Notes: generated from the sequence alone by a model not told the origin. A stretch of 64,000 nt of DNA from Modestobacter sp. L9-4 (GCF_019112525.1 NZ_CP077800.1:1922001-1986000), one strand, 5' to 3'. Shown: positions 44,856 to 52,951, counted from the stretch's first letter. Numbers and translations: made by a program.

Positions 44856-45842
44856 ATGCCGCAAGGATCCGACCAGCCGCTGCCGGTCGCGCTGCTCGTC
44901 GACGAGGACTCCAACCCCTTCGAGGTCGGCTGCGCCTGCGAGGTGTTCGGGGCGCGGCGGCGCGCCGACCTCGGCCGGGAGCTCTACGACCTGCGCGTCG
45001 TGGCGCCCGGCGGCCGGGCCACCGCCCGCGACGGCCTCTTCGCCTTCGCCGACGTCGGTGACCTGGCGGAGCTGGACGCCGCGCACACGGTGGTCGTGCC
45101 CAACCGCCCGGACGTCGTCCGGGCGCACCACCCCGACGTGCTGGCGGCGATCCGCCGGGCGCACGACCGCGGCGCCCGGCTCGTGGGGCTGTGCACCGGG
45201 GCCTTCACCCTCGCGGAGGCCGGGGTGCTGGACGGGCGGCCGGCGACGGTGCACTGGCAGCTGGCCGAGGAGTTCCGCCGCCGCTTCCCCGCCGTGCGGC
45301 TGCAACCCGACGTCCTGTTCGTCGACGACGGCGACGTCCTGACCTCCGCGGGCAGTGCCGCGGCCCTGGACCTGGCGCTGCACATGGTGCGCCGCGACCA
45401 CGGCACCGAGGCGGCCAACTCGGTCAGCCGCCGGCTGGTGTTCGCCGCCTACCGCGACGGCGGGCAGCGCCAGTTCGTCGAGCGCCCGGTGCCCGCCGCG
45501 GCCGAGCAGCCGCTGACCGCCACGCTGGCCTGGGCGCAGGCGCGGCTGGACCGCCCGCTGCCCGTCGCGGAGCTGGCCCGGCACGCACACCTCAGCGTGA
45601 CGACGCTGCACCGGCGGTTCCGCACCGAGCTGGGCACCACGCCGCTGGGCTGGCTGACCGGCGAACGGGTCGAGCTGGCCAGGCGGCTGCTGGAGCAGGG
45701 CACCGGCCTGGACGCGGTGGCCCACCGCAGCGGCCTGGGCACCACGGCGAACCTGCGCGCCCTGCTGCGCCGGCACACCGGCCTGAGCCCCTCGGAGTAC
45801 CGCGCCCGGTTCGTGGCCCCGTCCCGAGCGCAGGAGGGATGA
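44856..45842 (+). CDS. GlxA/FtrA-type AraC family transcriptional regulator with DJ-1/PfpI domain
   Basis: A 328-residue regulator. Residues about 10-180 form a DJ-1/PfpI-like domain (LLVDEDSNPFEVGCACEVFGARR, and LVGLCTGAFTLAEAGVLDGRPATVHW with the nucleophile-elbow Cys). Residues about 215-320 are an AraC DNA-binding domain with two helix-turn-helix motifs (LARHAHLSVTTLHRRFRTELG, and GTGLDAVAHRSGLGTTANLRALLRRHTGLSPSEYR). It activates genes in response to small molecules, often amino-acid or nitrogen metabolites in this subfamily. ATG at 44856. Likely target: the divergent cupin gene. Confidence 0.92.
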   Translation: MPQGSDQPLPVALLVDEDSNPFEVGCACEVFGARRRADLGRELYDLRVVAPGGRATARDGLFAFADVGDLAELDAAHTVVVPNRPDVVRAHHPDVLAAIRRAHDRGARLVGLCTGAFTLAEAGVLDGRPATVHWQLAEEFRRRFPAVRLQPDVLFVDDGDVLTSAGSAAALDLALHMVRRDHGTEAANSVSRRLVFAAYRDGGQRQFVERPVPAAAEQPLTATLAWAQARLDRPLPVAELARHAHLSVTTLHRRFRTELGTTPLGWLTGERVELARRLLEQGTGLDAVAHRSGLGTTANLRALLRRHTGLSPSEYRARFVAPSRAQEG

Positions 45843-45854
45843 GGGGTCCTTCGT

Positions 45855-47723
45855 CTAGCCCAGCTCGCTGTCCACCCAGCACCAGCGCCAGGCCTCGTCG
45901 GGCTCGGCGCTGACGATGACCGGGTGGCCGACCGTGCGGTAGTGCGCCGCCGAGTGCCGCATGGGCGAGGAGTCGCAGCAGCCGACGTGGCCGCAGGTCA
46001 TGCAGCGGCGCAGGTGCACCCACGTCGTCCCCTCGCGGACGCAGTCCTCGCACGCCGAGGCGGGGTCGGCCTCCCCCGCCGGGGCCAGCCGGAGGTGGGC
46101 GCACTTGGCCTCGCGCGGCCGCGGCACGAGGGCCCGGTCCGAGGTCGAGGCCTCCAGCTCCTCGTGCCGGTCCAGCAGCGACTCCTCGACGTCGATCTGG
46201 GACAGCGCCGCCTCCAGCACGTTCCCGGGCGCGGTCCCGGCGTCGCGGGCCGCGACGACGACGTCCCGCTCGGCGTCGAGCATCGCCATCCGCAGCCGCG
46301 CGTAGATGCTCGAGGGCGTCTCCTGGTCGGCCAGCGGCCGGCCCAGCCGCTCCCAGCTGGCGTGCGACCGCGCGATGGAGCGGTCGCGCAGCCGGTGGAC
46401 GACGCCGTCCGGCTCCTCGCCGGTGGTCAGCTCCGCCAGCCGCGCGAGCCCCGCGGCGTTCGCGGCGTCGCTGAGCTCGGCGGCCCGCAGCGCGTCCTCG
46501 GCCGGGTCCGGCGGGGGCAGGCCGACCTTGCGCACCAGCCACGGCAGCGTCGAGCCCTGCACCAGCAGGCTGCCGACCACGACGGTGAACGCGGCCAGCA
46601 GCAGCACCTCGCGGTTGGGCACGTCCTCGGGCAGCACCTGCGCCGCGGCCAGGGTGACCACCCCGCGCATGCCCGCCCAGGAGACCAGCCCGGCGACGGC
46701 GGGGCTCCACGCCTCCCGGCGCATCCACGGCGTCCCGACGGCGAGGAGGCCGGCCAGCCCGAACACGAAGGCGGCACGGACGACGATCGTGGCCACCAGC
46801 ACGCCCAGGCAGACGACGACGATCCGCCCGGTGCCCAGGCCGCTGTCGGCGGCGCCGGAGAGCAGGCCGGGCAGCTGCAGCCCGATGAGCAGGAAGACGC
46901 CGTTCTCCAGCACGAAGGCGACGGTGCGCCAGGTGATCGCCTCGGTGACCCGGGCCGAGGCGGTCTGCACCTTCGGCGAGTAGTGCGCCAGCGTCAGCCC
47001 GGTGACGACGGTGGCCAGGACACCGGAGGCGTGCACCTCCTCCGCGGCCAGGAACGCCAGGTAGGGCGCGACGAAGGAGACGAGGGTGTCCAGCACCGGG
47101 TCACGCAGCCGGGCCCGGGTGACCGCCAGCACCCCGGCGACCACGGCACCCACCAGCACCGCACCGACGACGGCCCAGACGAACTCGCCGGCGACCTCGG
47201 GGGCCGACGGCGAGGAGGTCAGCGCCGACACCGCGACGCTGAGGGCGATCAGCGCGGCGGCGTCGTTGACCAGGCTCTCGTGCTCCAGCAGCGTGGCCAC
47301 CCGCCGCGGCAGCCCGAGGCGGCGGCCCACCGCCGAGGCGGCGATGGCGTCCGGCGGGGCGACCACCGCACCCAGCGCCAGCGCGGCGGCCAGCGCCACA
47401 CCGGGCAGCAGCAGCCAGGTCACCCAGCCCACGAACAGCGTCGTGACGACGACGAGCACCACGCTCATCGCGATGATGCTGGGCTTGTTGTGCTTGAAGT
47501 CGAACAGCGAGGTGCGTGACGTGGTCGCGTACAGCAGCGGCGGCAGCACCGCGAACAGGACGACGTCCGGGTCGAGCTGCACGTCGGGCACGTGGGGCAC
47601 GAACGAGGCCGCGGCACCCACGACGACGAGCACGAGCGGGGTCGGCCAGCCGAACCGGTCGCAGAGCCCCGCGACCAGTCCGACGGCGATGACCAGGCCC
47701 ACCAGCTGGGCGGTCAGCTCCAC
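45855..47723 (-). CDS. CPA1 Na+/H+ antiporter with C-terminal UBP-type zinc finger
   Basis: A 622-residue fusion. Residues about 1-390 are a twelve-helix CPA1/NhaP-type exchanger (VLPPLLYATTSRTSLFDFKHN, GAVVAPPDAIAASAVGRRLGLPRRVATLLEHESLVNDAAALI with the ion-binding Asn-Asp, SWAGMRGVVTLAAAQ). A cytoplasmic helical segment follows. Residues about 545-622 are a ZnF-UBP finger: CEDC, RRCMTCGHVGCCDSS, RHSAAHYRTVGHPVIVS and WRWCWVD. This finger binds free ubiquitin C-termini in eukaryotes; its bacterial ligand is unknown. GTG start. Immediately downstream of a gene for a free-standing copy of the finger. Confidence 0.93.
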   Translation of the reverse strand: MELTAQLVGLVIAVGLVAGLCDRFGWPTPLVLVVVGAAASFVPHVPDVQLDPDVVLFAVLPPLLYATTSRTSLFDFKHNKPSIIAMSVVLVVVTTLFVGWVTWLLLPGVALAAALALGAVVAPPDAIAASAVGRRLGLPRRVATLLEHESLVNDAAALIALSVAVSALTSSPSAPEVAGEFVWAVVGAVLVGAVVAGVLAVTRARLRDPVLDTLVSFVAPYLAFLAAEEVHASGVLATVVTGLTLAHYSPKVQTASARVTEAITWRTVAFVLENGVFLLIGLQLPGLLSGAADSGLGTGRIVVVCLGVLVATIVVRAAFVFGLAGLLAVGTPWMRREAWSPAVAGLVSWAGMRGVVTLAAAQVLPEDVPNREVLLLAAFTVVVGSLLVQGSTLPWLVRKVGLPPPDPAEDALRAAELSDAANAAGLARLAELTTGEEPDGVVHRLRDRSIARSHASWERLGRPLADQETPSSIYARLRMAMLDAERDVVVAARDAGTAPGNVLEAALSQIDVEESLLDRHEELEASTSDRALVPRPREAKCAHLRLAPAGEADPASACEDCVREGTTWVHLRRCMTCGHVGCCDSSPMRHSAAHYRTVGHPVIVSAEPDEAWRWCWVDSELG

Positions 47724-47747
47724 GAGGTCCTCACGTGCACGATCCTG

Positions 47748-48086
47748 TCAGTGCAGGTGCGACGTCCAGTCGGCCGGGACGCGGCCGGCCGGGCCGGGCA
47801 CCGGCTGGTCGGCCGGGTGCGCGGTGGGCGCCGCCAGCGGCGGGCCGTCTGCGTACTCACCGGCCACGTAGTCCCAGAACCAGCCCTCGCCGGGCTCGAA
47901 GCTCTGGATCACCCGGTGGCCGCTGGCGTGCGCGTGGGCCGAGGCGTGCTGGTTGGGCGAGGAGTCGCAGCAGCCGACGTGCCCGCAGGCCGCGCAGCGG
48001 CGCAGGTGCAACCACCACGCGCCGGTCGCGTCGCACTCGACGCAGCCGGTGCCGCTCGGCGGGGTGGTGGGGTCGATCTGGGTCAT
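47748..48086 (-). CDS. Stand-alone UBP-type zinc finger protein
   Basis: A 112-residue protein that is almost entirely a ZnF-UBP domain: CVECDATGAWWLHLRRCAACGHVGCCDSSPNQHASAHAHASGHRVIQSFEPGEGWFWDYV. It shares the RRC-x2-CGHVGCCDSSP core with the C-terminus of the antiporter next door, so one may derive from the other. All Cys/His zinc ligands are present. The tail is proline-rich and variable. ATG start; ends 25 bp upstream of the antiporter start, same strand, so co-transcription is likely. Function in bacteria unknown. Confidence 0.9.
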   Translation of the reverse strand: MTQIDPTTPPSGTGCVECDATGAWWLHLRRCAACGHVGCCDSSPNQHASAHAHASGHRVIQSFEPGEGWFWDYVAGEYADGPPLAAPTAHPADQPVPGPAGRVPADWTSHLH

Positions 48087-48159
48087 GGCGTGCTCCTCGG
48101 GGTCGGTGGCCGCGGGCAGTCTGCCTGCCCGCGGCCGGTCGGGGGAAGGTGCCGTGCGG

Positions 48160-48909
48160 TCAGGCCTGGTCCTCGCCGCCGTCGAGCACCAGCTCGTTGC
48201 CGGTCATGAAGCTGCTCTGGTCCGAGGCCAGGAACAGCGCACCGGCGGCGATCTCCGACGTGCGCGCGACCCGCTTCAGCGGGATCCCGGCCGCCATGCC
48301 CTGCAGCATCTGCTGCGCGGCCGCGGAGTCGGGGGCCAGCGCCAGCAGCCCCGGCGTCTCGGTCGGGCCGGGCACCAGGGTGTTGACCCGGATCCCCCGG
48401 CCGGCGAGCTCCACCGCCCAGGTCCTCGTGAACGAGTGCAGCGCGGCCTTGGAGGCGGCGTAGACGCTGAAGGACGGCGTCCCGTGCAGGGTGGCGGTCG
48501 AGCCGAGCAGCACGACGGAGGCGCCGTCGGCGAGCAGCGGCAGCGCGCCCTGCACGGTGAACAGGGTGCCGCGCACGTTCCGGTCGAAGGTGTCGGCGTA
48601 GTGCGCGGCGGTGATCTCCCCGAGCGCGGCGAACTCCCCGCCGCCAGCCGCGGCCACGACGACGTCCAGGCCGCGGCCCGCGGCGCCGATCTCGGCGAAG
48701 AGCCGGTCGAGGTGGGCCGCGTCGCTGACGTCGCCCTGCACGCCGACCGCGCCGTGCCCGATCGAGGCCACCGCCTCGTCGAGTGCCTGCTGACGGCGGC
48801 CGGTCACGAAGACCGTGGCGCCCTCGGCGGCGAACCGCTGCGCGATGGCCAGACCGATCCCGCTGGTGGCACCGGTCACCAGCGCCGTCCTGCCCTCGAG
48901 CTGTCCCAT
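48160..48909 (-). CDS. SDR family oxidoreductase, divergent from a MarR regulator
   Basis: A 249-residue classical SDR. TGATSGIGLAIAQRF (cofactor motif, then VTGRRQQ, Arg-Arg suggesting NADP), the Ser in LLGSTATL, catalytic YAASKAALHSFTRTWAVEL, and VPGPTETPG. It is a paralogue of the SDR at 53541, sharing NVRGT..TVQGALPLL and VPGPTETPG. ATG at 48909. The divergent MarR gene and a perfect palindrome between them suggest ligand-inducible control. Substrate unknown. Confidence 0.93.
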   Translation of the reverse strand: MGQLEGRTALVTGATSGIGLAIAQRFAAEGATVFVTGRRQQALDEAVASIGHGAVGVQGDVSDAAHLDRLFAEIGAAGRGLDVVVAAAGGGEFAALGEITAAHYADTFDRNVRGTLFTVQGALPLLADGASVVLLGSTATLHGTPSFSVYAASKAALHSFTRTWAVELAGRGIRVNTLVPGPTETPGLLALAPDSAAAQQMLQGMAAGIPLKRVARTSEIAAGALFLASDQSSFMTGNELVLDGGEDQA

Positions 48910-48967
48910 GGTCGTCCCTCGCCTCTCGTCCCGGCGGGCTGACGTCCCGCACACCCCGACGACCAGC

Positions 48968-48979
48968 GTGACATGTCAC
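48968..48979. promoter_or_regulatory. Candidate MarR operator between SDR and MarR genes
   Basis: GTGACATGTCAC is a perfect 12-bp palindrome. It lies 59 bp from the SDR start and 86 bp from the MarR start in their shared promoter region. Confidence 0.5.
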
Positions 48980-49064
48980 CTGTTCCGCTGCGCGGGCGAC
49001 CAGCGGGGGTCAGGGGTCGCCGGGGAGGGACACTGGACACCCACGGGAACGGGAGGCGCGCGCC

Positions 49065-49598
49065 ATGGCACGTCCAGCGGGAGGACCGGAGCCGCTGCTC
49101 ACCGACGAGCAGCAGGAGACCTGGTTCGCCTTCATGCGGGTGGTGCTGCGGCTGACCCACGAGATGAACAGCCAGCTGCAGCGCGACAGCGACCTCTCCC
49201 TGCCGGACTACGACGTGCTCAACGCGCTGGCCGACTCACCGGGTGGCCGCCTGCAGCTCACGGCACTGGCGGCCCGGATCGGCTGGGAGCGCAGCCGGCT
49301 GTCCCACCACCTGCAGCGGATGAGCGACCGCGGGATGGTCGACCGGTGCCCGTCCGCGACCGACCGGCGGGCGACCGACACCGTGCTCACCGACGCCGGA
49401 CGGGCCGCCCAGGCCGCGGCCGCCCCCGGACACGCGGCGTTCGTCCGGCAGGTGTTCTTCGACGGCCTGGACCCCGCACTGCTCACCCCGCTGCGCAGCG
49501 CGCTGGAGCAGGTGCACGAGCAGGTGCTCGCGCACGGCACCCTCCCCCGCCCGGGCGTGCCGCAGCGCCGGCTGCCGGGGTTGACCCCACCCACCTGA
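49065..49598 (+). CDS. MarR family transcriptional regulator
   Basis: A 177-residue winged-helix regulator. The MarR core LTHEMNSQLQRDSDLSLPDYDVLNALADSPGGRLQLTALAARIGWERSRLSHHLQRMSDRGMVDR contains the recognition helix. CPSATDRRATDTVLTDAGR is the wing. It is longer than average because of a proline-rich tail (LPRPGVPQRRLPGLTPPT). Divergent SDR is the likely target. The MBL-fold gene 17 bp downstream may be in the same transcript. ATG at 49065. Confidence 0.93.
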   Translation: MARPAGGPEPLLTDEQQETWFAFMRVVLRLTHEMNSQLQRDSDLSLPDYDVLNALADSPGGRLQLTALAARIGWERSRLSHHLQRMSDRGMVDRCPSATDRRATDTVLTDAGRAAQAAAAPGHAAFVRQVFFDGLDPALLTPLRSALEQVHEQVLAHGTLPRPGVPQRRLPGLTPPT

Positions 49599-49614
49599 GG
49601 GGTAGCCGACGGGC

Positions 49615-50418
49615 ATGGCCGACGCACCGGACGACGTCACGCTGACCTTCGGCGGCACCGCCACCACGCTGCTGCGGCTCGGGCCGTTCACCCTGCTGAC
49701 CGACCCGAACTTCCTGCACCGCGGGCAGTGGGCCCACCTCGGCTACGGCCTGCGCAGCCGCCGGCTCACCCAGCCGGCCCTGCTGCCCGCGCAACTGCCG
49801 GCCCTGGACGCCGTCCTGCTCAGCCACATGCACGGCGACCACTGGGACCGGGTCGCCACCCGGTCGCTGCCCAAGGCCACCCCGGTGATCACCACCCCGG
49901 AGGCCGCCGGCTGCCTGGCGAAGCGCGGGTTCACCGACACCTCGGACCTGCGCCCGTGGCAGACCCACGAGCTCACCCGCGGGGACGCCGTCCTGCGGAT
50001 CACCAGCGTGCCCGGCGTGCACGGCCCCGGCCCGCTGGCGCGACTGCTCCCCCAGGTCATGGGCAGCGTGCTGGAGCTCCGGCGCGCCGGGACGGTGCGG
50101 TGGCGCGGCTACGTCACCGGCGACAGCCTCTACCGGCCGGTGCTCGGCGAGGTGCTGCAGCGCTGCGGCCCGCTCGACGCCCTGGTCCCGCACCTCGGCG
50201 GCACGAAGGTCGCCGGCATCACGGTCACCATGGACGCCCGGCAGGGCGCCGACCTGGTCGAGCTGCTCACCCCCCGGCTGACCGTGCCGGTCCACTACGA
50301 CGACTACGGCCTGTTCAAGGACCCGCTGGGCAACTTCGTCGCCGAGGTGGCGGCCCGCCGGGCGCCGGGCGAGGTCCGCGTCGTCGGCCGCGGGGAGACG
50401 GTCTCGCTGCGGGCCTGA
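49615..50418 (+). CDS. MBL-fold metal-dependent hydrolase (UlaG/RomA-like)
   Basis: A 267-residue metallo-beta-lactamase-fold protein. The metal motif is LLSHMHGDHWD (HxHxDH). Further ligands lie in VPGVHGPGPLAR (His), YVTGDSLYRPV (Asp) and LTVPVHYDDYGLFKDP (His). LTFGGTATTLLRLGPFTLLTDPNFL is the usual start of this subfamily. It may hydrolyse phosphodiester, lactone or similar bonds. ATG at 49615, closely following the MarR gene, so probably co-transcribed. Confidence 0.9.
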   Translation: MADAPDDVTLTFGGTATTLLRLGPFTLLTDPNFLHRGQWAHLGYGLRSRRLTQPALLPAQLPALDAVLLSHMHGDHWDRVATRSLPKATPVITTPEAAGCLAKRGFTDTSDLRPWQTHELTRGDAVLRITSVPGVHGPGPLARLLPQVMGSVLELRRAGTVRWRGYVTGDSLYRPVLGEVLQRCGPLDALVPHLGGTKVAGITVTMDARQGADLVELLTPRLTVPVHYDDYGLFKDPLGNFVAEVAARRAPGEVRVVGRGETVSLRA

Positions 50419-50458
50419 TGGAGTCCCAGCGGCGCACGTCCGGCGCCCTGGGACTCCA
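50419..50458. terminator. Bidirectional terminator, copy 1 of a TGGAGTCCC hairpin family
   Basis: TGGAGTCCCAG (50419-50429) and CTGGGACTCCA (50448-50458) pair perfectly over 11 bp in the gap between convergent genes. The arms and the flanking GA and CCGG bases recur at 51711. Confidence 0.7.
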
Positions 50459-50462
50459 CCGG

Positions 50463-50921
50463 TCAGCCCCCCGACAGCACCCGGTGGAGGGCGCGGGCCA
50501 GCACCGGGCGCTCCTCGTCGGTGAGGTGGTCGAAGAAGTGCCGCCGCACGCTGGCCAGGTGCGTCGGCCAGCACTCGCGCAGCCGGTCGAGCCCGGCATC
50601 GGTGAGCACGGCGTGCCAGCCCCGCCGGTCGTCGTCGGACCGCTCGCGGCGCACCAGGCCACCGGCCTCCAGGCGCTGGACGGCGCGGGTGGTGCCACTG
50701 AGGGACATGTCCGTGGCCGCGGCGAGCTCGCTCATCCGCAGGCTCCGGCCCGGCGCCTCGGACAGGTGCATGAGCACGAAGTACTCCCCCAGCGGCAGGC
50801 CGAGCTCCTGGAGGTCGGCGTCCATCAGCCGGGGGAGCGCGCTCCACACCTGACTGAAGGTGCGCAGCAGGTCCTCCTCCGCTGCGTCGAGGGGGACGGG
50901 GTCGCCGGGTCGTGCCGCCAT
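50463..50921 (-). CDS. MarR family transcriptional regulator
   Basis: A 152-residue MarR protein. The core is FSQVWSALPRLMDADLQELGLPLGEYFVLMHLSEAPGRSLRMSELAAATDMSLSGTTRAVQRLEAGGLVRRERSDDDRRGWHAVLTDAG. ATG at 50921 matches the family start; the longer upstream frame crosses the operators and is rejected. Two CTTGC-N4-GCAAG boxes lie directly upstream, between it and the divergent NAD(P)-binding gene, consistent with autorepression and control of that gene. Confidence 0.93.
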   Translation of the reverse strand: MAARPGDPVPLDAAEEDLLRTFSQVWSALPRLMDADLQELGLPLGEYFVLMHLSEAPGRSLRMSELAAATDMSLSGTTRAVQRLEAGGLVRRERSDDDRRGWHAVLTDAGLDRLRECWPTHLASVRRHFFDHLTDEERPVLARALHRVLSGG

Positions 50922-50934
50922 GTGTCCCACGGTA

Positions 50935-50980
50935 CTTGCGCGCGCAAGCACCCAGGGTGTTGACTCCTTGCGTGAGCAAG
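50935..50980. promoter_or_regulatory. Two CTTGC-N4-GCAAG operator boxes and promoter
   Basis: CTTGCGCGCGCAAG (50935-50948) is a perfect palindrome. CTTGCGTGAGCAAG (50967-50980) shares both half-sites. They are 32 bp apart (three helical turns, same face). A TTGACT -35-like box (50960-50965) for the rightward gene abuts the second box, so binding would block that promoter. This is likely the operator of the adjacent MarR protein. Confidence 0.7.
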
Positions 50981-51055
50981 CAACTGCTCTCGCCGCCGGC
51001 GCCCCGTCCCCGTGGACGGAGGCGCGGGCGGCACACACCAGTGGAGGAACACGTC

Positions 51056-51700
51056 ATGGCTCGCATCACCGTCCTGGGTGGCACCGGCTACGCCGGCAGC
51101 AACATCGTCCGCGAGGCCGTCGCCCGCGGGCACCAGGTCACCAGCTACAGCCGCACCGCCCCTGCCGAGCCGATCGAGGGCGTCACCCACGTCTCCGCCG
51201 ACGTGAGCCACCCGGACACCCACGACCGGGTCGTGGCCGACGCCGACGTGGTCGTCGTCGCCCTCTCCCCGCGCGGGGACCTGGAGCACACCCTCCGCGA
51301 CGTGACCGCCGCGGTGACCGCGAAGGCGCAGCAGGCCGGCGTGCGGCTCGGCGTCGTCGGCGGCGCCGGCTCGCTGTTCGTCACCGACGGCGGCATCAAG
51401 GTCATCGACGCCGAGTGGTTCCCCGAGGCGATCAAGCCCGAGGCGCGCACGATGGAGGACGTCCTGGACGACCTGCGCGCCTCCGACGAGACCCTGGACT
51501 GGTTCTACGTCAGCCCGGCCGGCGGTTTCGGCGCCTGGGCCGTGGGTGAGCGCACCGGCAGCTACCGCACCGGTGGCGACGTCCTGCTGGCCGACGCCGA
51601 GGGCAACTCCTTCATCTCCGGCGCGGACTTCGGCACGGCCGTCGTCGACGAGGTCGAGCAGGCCGCCCACCGGCGCCAGCGCTTCACCGTCGCCTACTGA
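51056..51700 (+). CDS. NAD(P)-binding protein (NmrA/SDR-atypical)
   Basis: A 214-residue Rossmann protein. VLGGTGYAGSNIVREAVARGHQV carries the GxxGxxG motif. DADVVVVALSPRGD, GVRLGVVGGAGSLFV and LDWFYVSPAGGFGAW follow, as in the YwnB/NmrA-like NAD(P)H-binding group of putative quinone or azo reductases. ATG at 51056 follows GTGGAGGAAC. It is the presumed target of the divergent MarR regulator. Its 3' end overlaps the convergent monooxygenase gene by 7 bp. Confidence 0.9.
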   Translation: MARITVLGGTGYAGSNIVREAVARGHQVTSYSRTAPAEPIEGVTHVSADVSHPDTHDRVVADADVVVVALSPRGDLEHTLRDVTAAVTAKAQQAGVRLGVVGGAGSLFVTDGGIKVIDAEWFPEAIKPEARTMEDVLDDLRASDETLDWFYVSPAGGFGAWAVGERTGSYRTGGDVLLADAEGNSFISGADFGTAVVDEVEQAAHRRQRFTVAY

Positions 51701-52815
51701 GGTAGCCCTGATGGAGTCCCCGGGGTGCGTTCCCGGCGCCCCGGGACTCCACCGGCGATGCGGCGGGCGGTCCGACGGGCGTCCCGGTCGACGCCGTCGA
51801 TGATCGAGCTGTTCACCCGGGTCTGCCAGGGCAGCCCCATCCAGTGCAGGCCGGGCACCGGGGACGCGCCCCGGTCGTGCAGCGGCAGCCCGTCGCCGTC
51901 CAGGGCACCGGGGACGTCGAGCCAGCCGGTCTCCGGCAGCGACCCGGTGCACCACAGGACGGCGGAGACCTCCACCGCGCGGCCGTCGTCCAGCCGCAGG
52001 GCGGTGCCGTGCGCGCCGACCACCCGACCGGTCAGCCAGCCGATCGTGCCGGCGTCCCGGAGCCGGGCGAGGTCGCGGCCCACGATCGCGTCGCCGCGCC
52101 GGCGCACGCCGCGGGCCACCCGGCTGCCGCTGCCGGCGTTGAGGACCCCGGACAGCAGCAGCCACCAGTAGATGCCCACGCCCCACCGCCGCTCGGGCAG
52201 GAACCGGGGCTCGCGCGGGGCGACGACGGTGACCTGGTGCGTGGCGGCGAGCTCGACCGCCAGCTGTGCGGCGGAGTTGCCGCCGCCGACCACCAGCACC
52301 GGTCCCGGCGGGACGTCGGCCGGGCGGCGGTACCGCGAGGAGTGCAGCTGGTGCACCGACGGGTCCAGCTGCTGCGATGCGGCCGGCACCCGGGGGCGGG
52401 TGAACGGGCCGACGGCGAGCACCACCTGCCGGGCACGGACCGGTCCGTCCGGCGTCTGTGCGCAGAAACCGCCGTCGTCCCGGGTCAGCCGCGTGACCGG
52501 GGTGCCGGTGCGGACGGGCACGCCCAGGCGGGCCGCGTAGCCCCGGAGGTAGCCGGCCATCTCGGTCCGGTCGGGCGACGGCGTCGGGCCGGCGGGGAAC
52601 CGGCGTCCGGGCAGGCTGCTGAACCGGCGCGGGGTGAACAGCTGCAGGCTGTCCCACCGCCGCAGCCAGCTGCCACCGACCTCGCCGGCGTCGAGGACCA
52701 CGACGTCCCGGACGCCCTTCCGGGTCAGCCACCAGGCCGTGCCGAGCCCGGCCTGCCCGGCACCGACGACGAGCACGTCGTGCACGGACGGCGCGGAGGT
52801 CACCCGCCGCATCAT
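51694..52815 (-). CDS. Flavin-containing monooxygenase-like NAD(P)/FAD oxidoreductase
   Basis: A 373-residue flavoprotein. FAD motif LVVGAGQAGLGTAWWL (about residues 14-29), GGSWLRRWDSLQLFTP, VVLAVGPFTRPRVP, and NADPH motif LVVGGGNSAAQLAVEL. The C-terminal GLHWMGLPWQTRVNSSIIDGVDRDARRTARRI is typical. Members oxygenate amines, sulfides or ketones. ATG at 52815 (a second ATG follows directly). The last 15 codons read through a TGGAGTCCC-type hairpin (51712-51751), so the stop lies beyond a potential terminator. Confidence 0.88.
   Translation of the reverse strand: MMRRVTSAPSVHDVLVVGAGQAGLGTAWWLTRKGVRDVVVLDAGEVGGSWLRRWDSLQLFTPRRFSSLPGRRFPAGPTPSPDRTEMAGYLRGYAARLGVPVRTGTPVTRLTRDDGGFCAQTPDGPVRARQVVLAVGPFTRPRVPAASQQLDPSVHQLHSSRYRRPADVPPGPVLVVGGGNSAAQLAVELAATHQVTVVAPREPRFLPERRWGVGIYWWLLLSGVLNAGSGSRVARGVRRRGDAIVGRDLARLRDAGTIGWLTGRVVGAHGTALRLDDGRAVEVSAVLWCTGSLPETGWLDVPGALDGDGLPLHDRGASPVPGLHWMGLPWQTRVNSSIIDGVDRDARRTARRIAGGVPGRRERTPGTPSGLPQ
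51712..51751. terminator. TGGAGTCCC hairpin, copy 2, inside the 3' end of the monooxygenase gene
   Basis: TGGAGTCCCCGGGG (51712-51725) pairs with CCCCGGGACTCCA (51739-51751), with one bulged C. It is 11 bp after the stop of the plus-strand gene, where it can terminate that transcript, but it is within the minus-strand coding region. Confidence 0.6.
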
Positions 52816-52875
52816 CCGCTCTCGACCTGCGCCCCGGAGGCGTGGGCGGCTCCTGGGCGGCCACCTGCGGGCCCC

Positions 52876-52913
52876 TTGACACACTGGCTAACGGTGCTAG
52901 CTTTCAGCTAACG
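52876..52913 (+). promoter_or_regulatory. Promoter with overlapping GCTAAC operator
   Basis: TTGACA (52876-52881), 16-bp spacer, TAGCTT (52898-52903) is one of the best sigma-A-type promoters in the window and points at the DUF4260 gene. GCTAACG occurs at 52887 and 52907. GCTAGCT-TTC-AGCTAAC (52896-52912) is a near-perfect inverted repeat centred on the -10 box. A repressor bound here would shut the promoter. Its identity is unknown. Confidence 0.65.
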
Positions 52914-52951
52914 CAGTGAGCCAACGGGCTCCCGGACGCCTGGAGGCAGCC

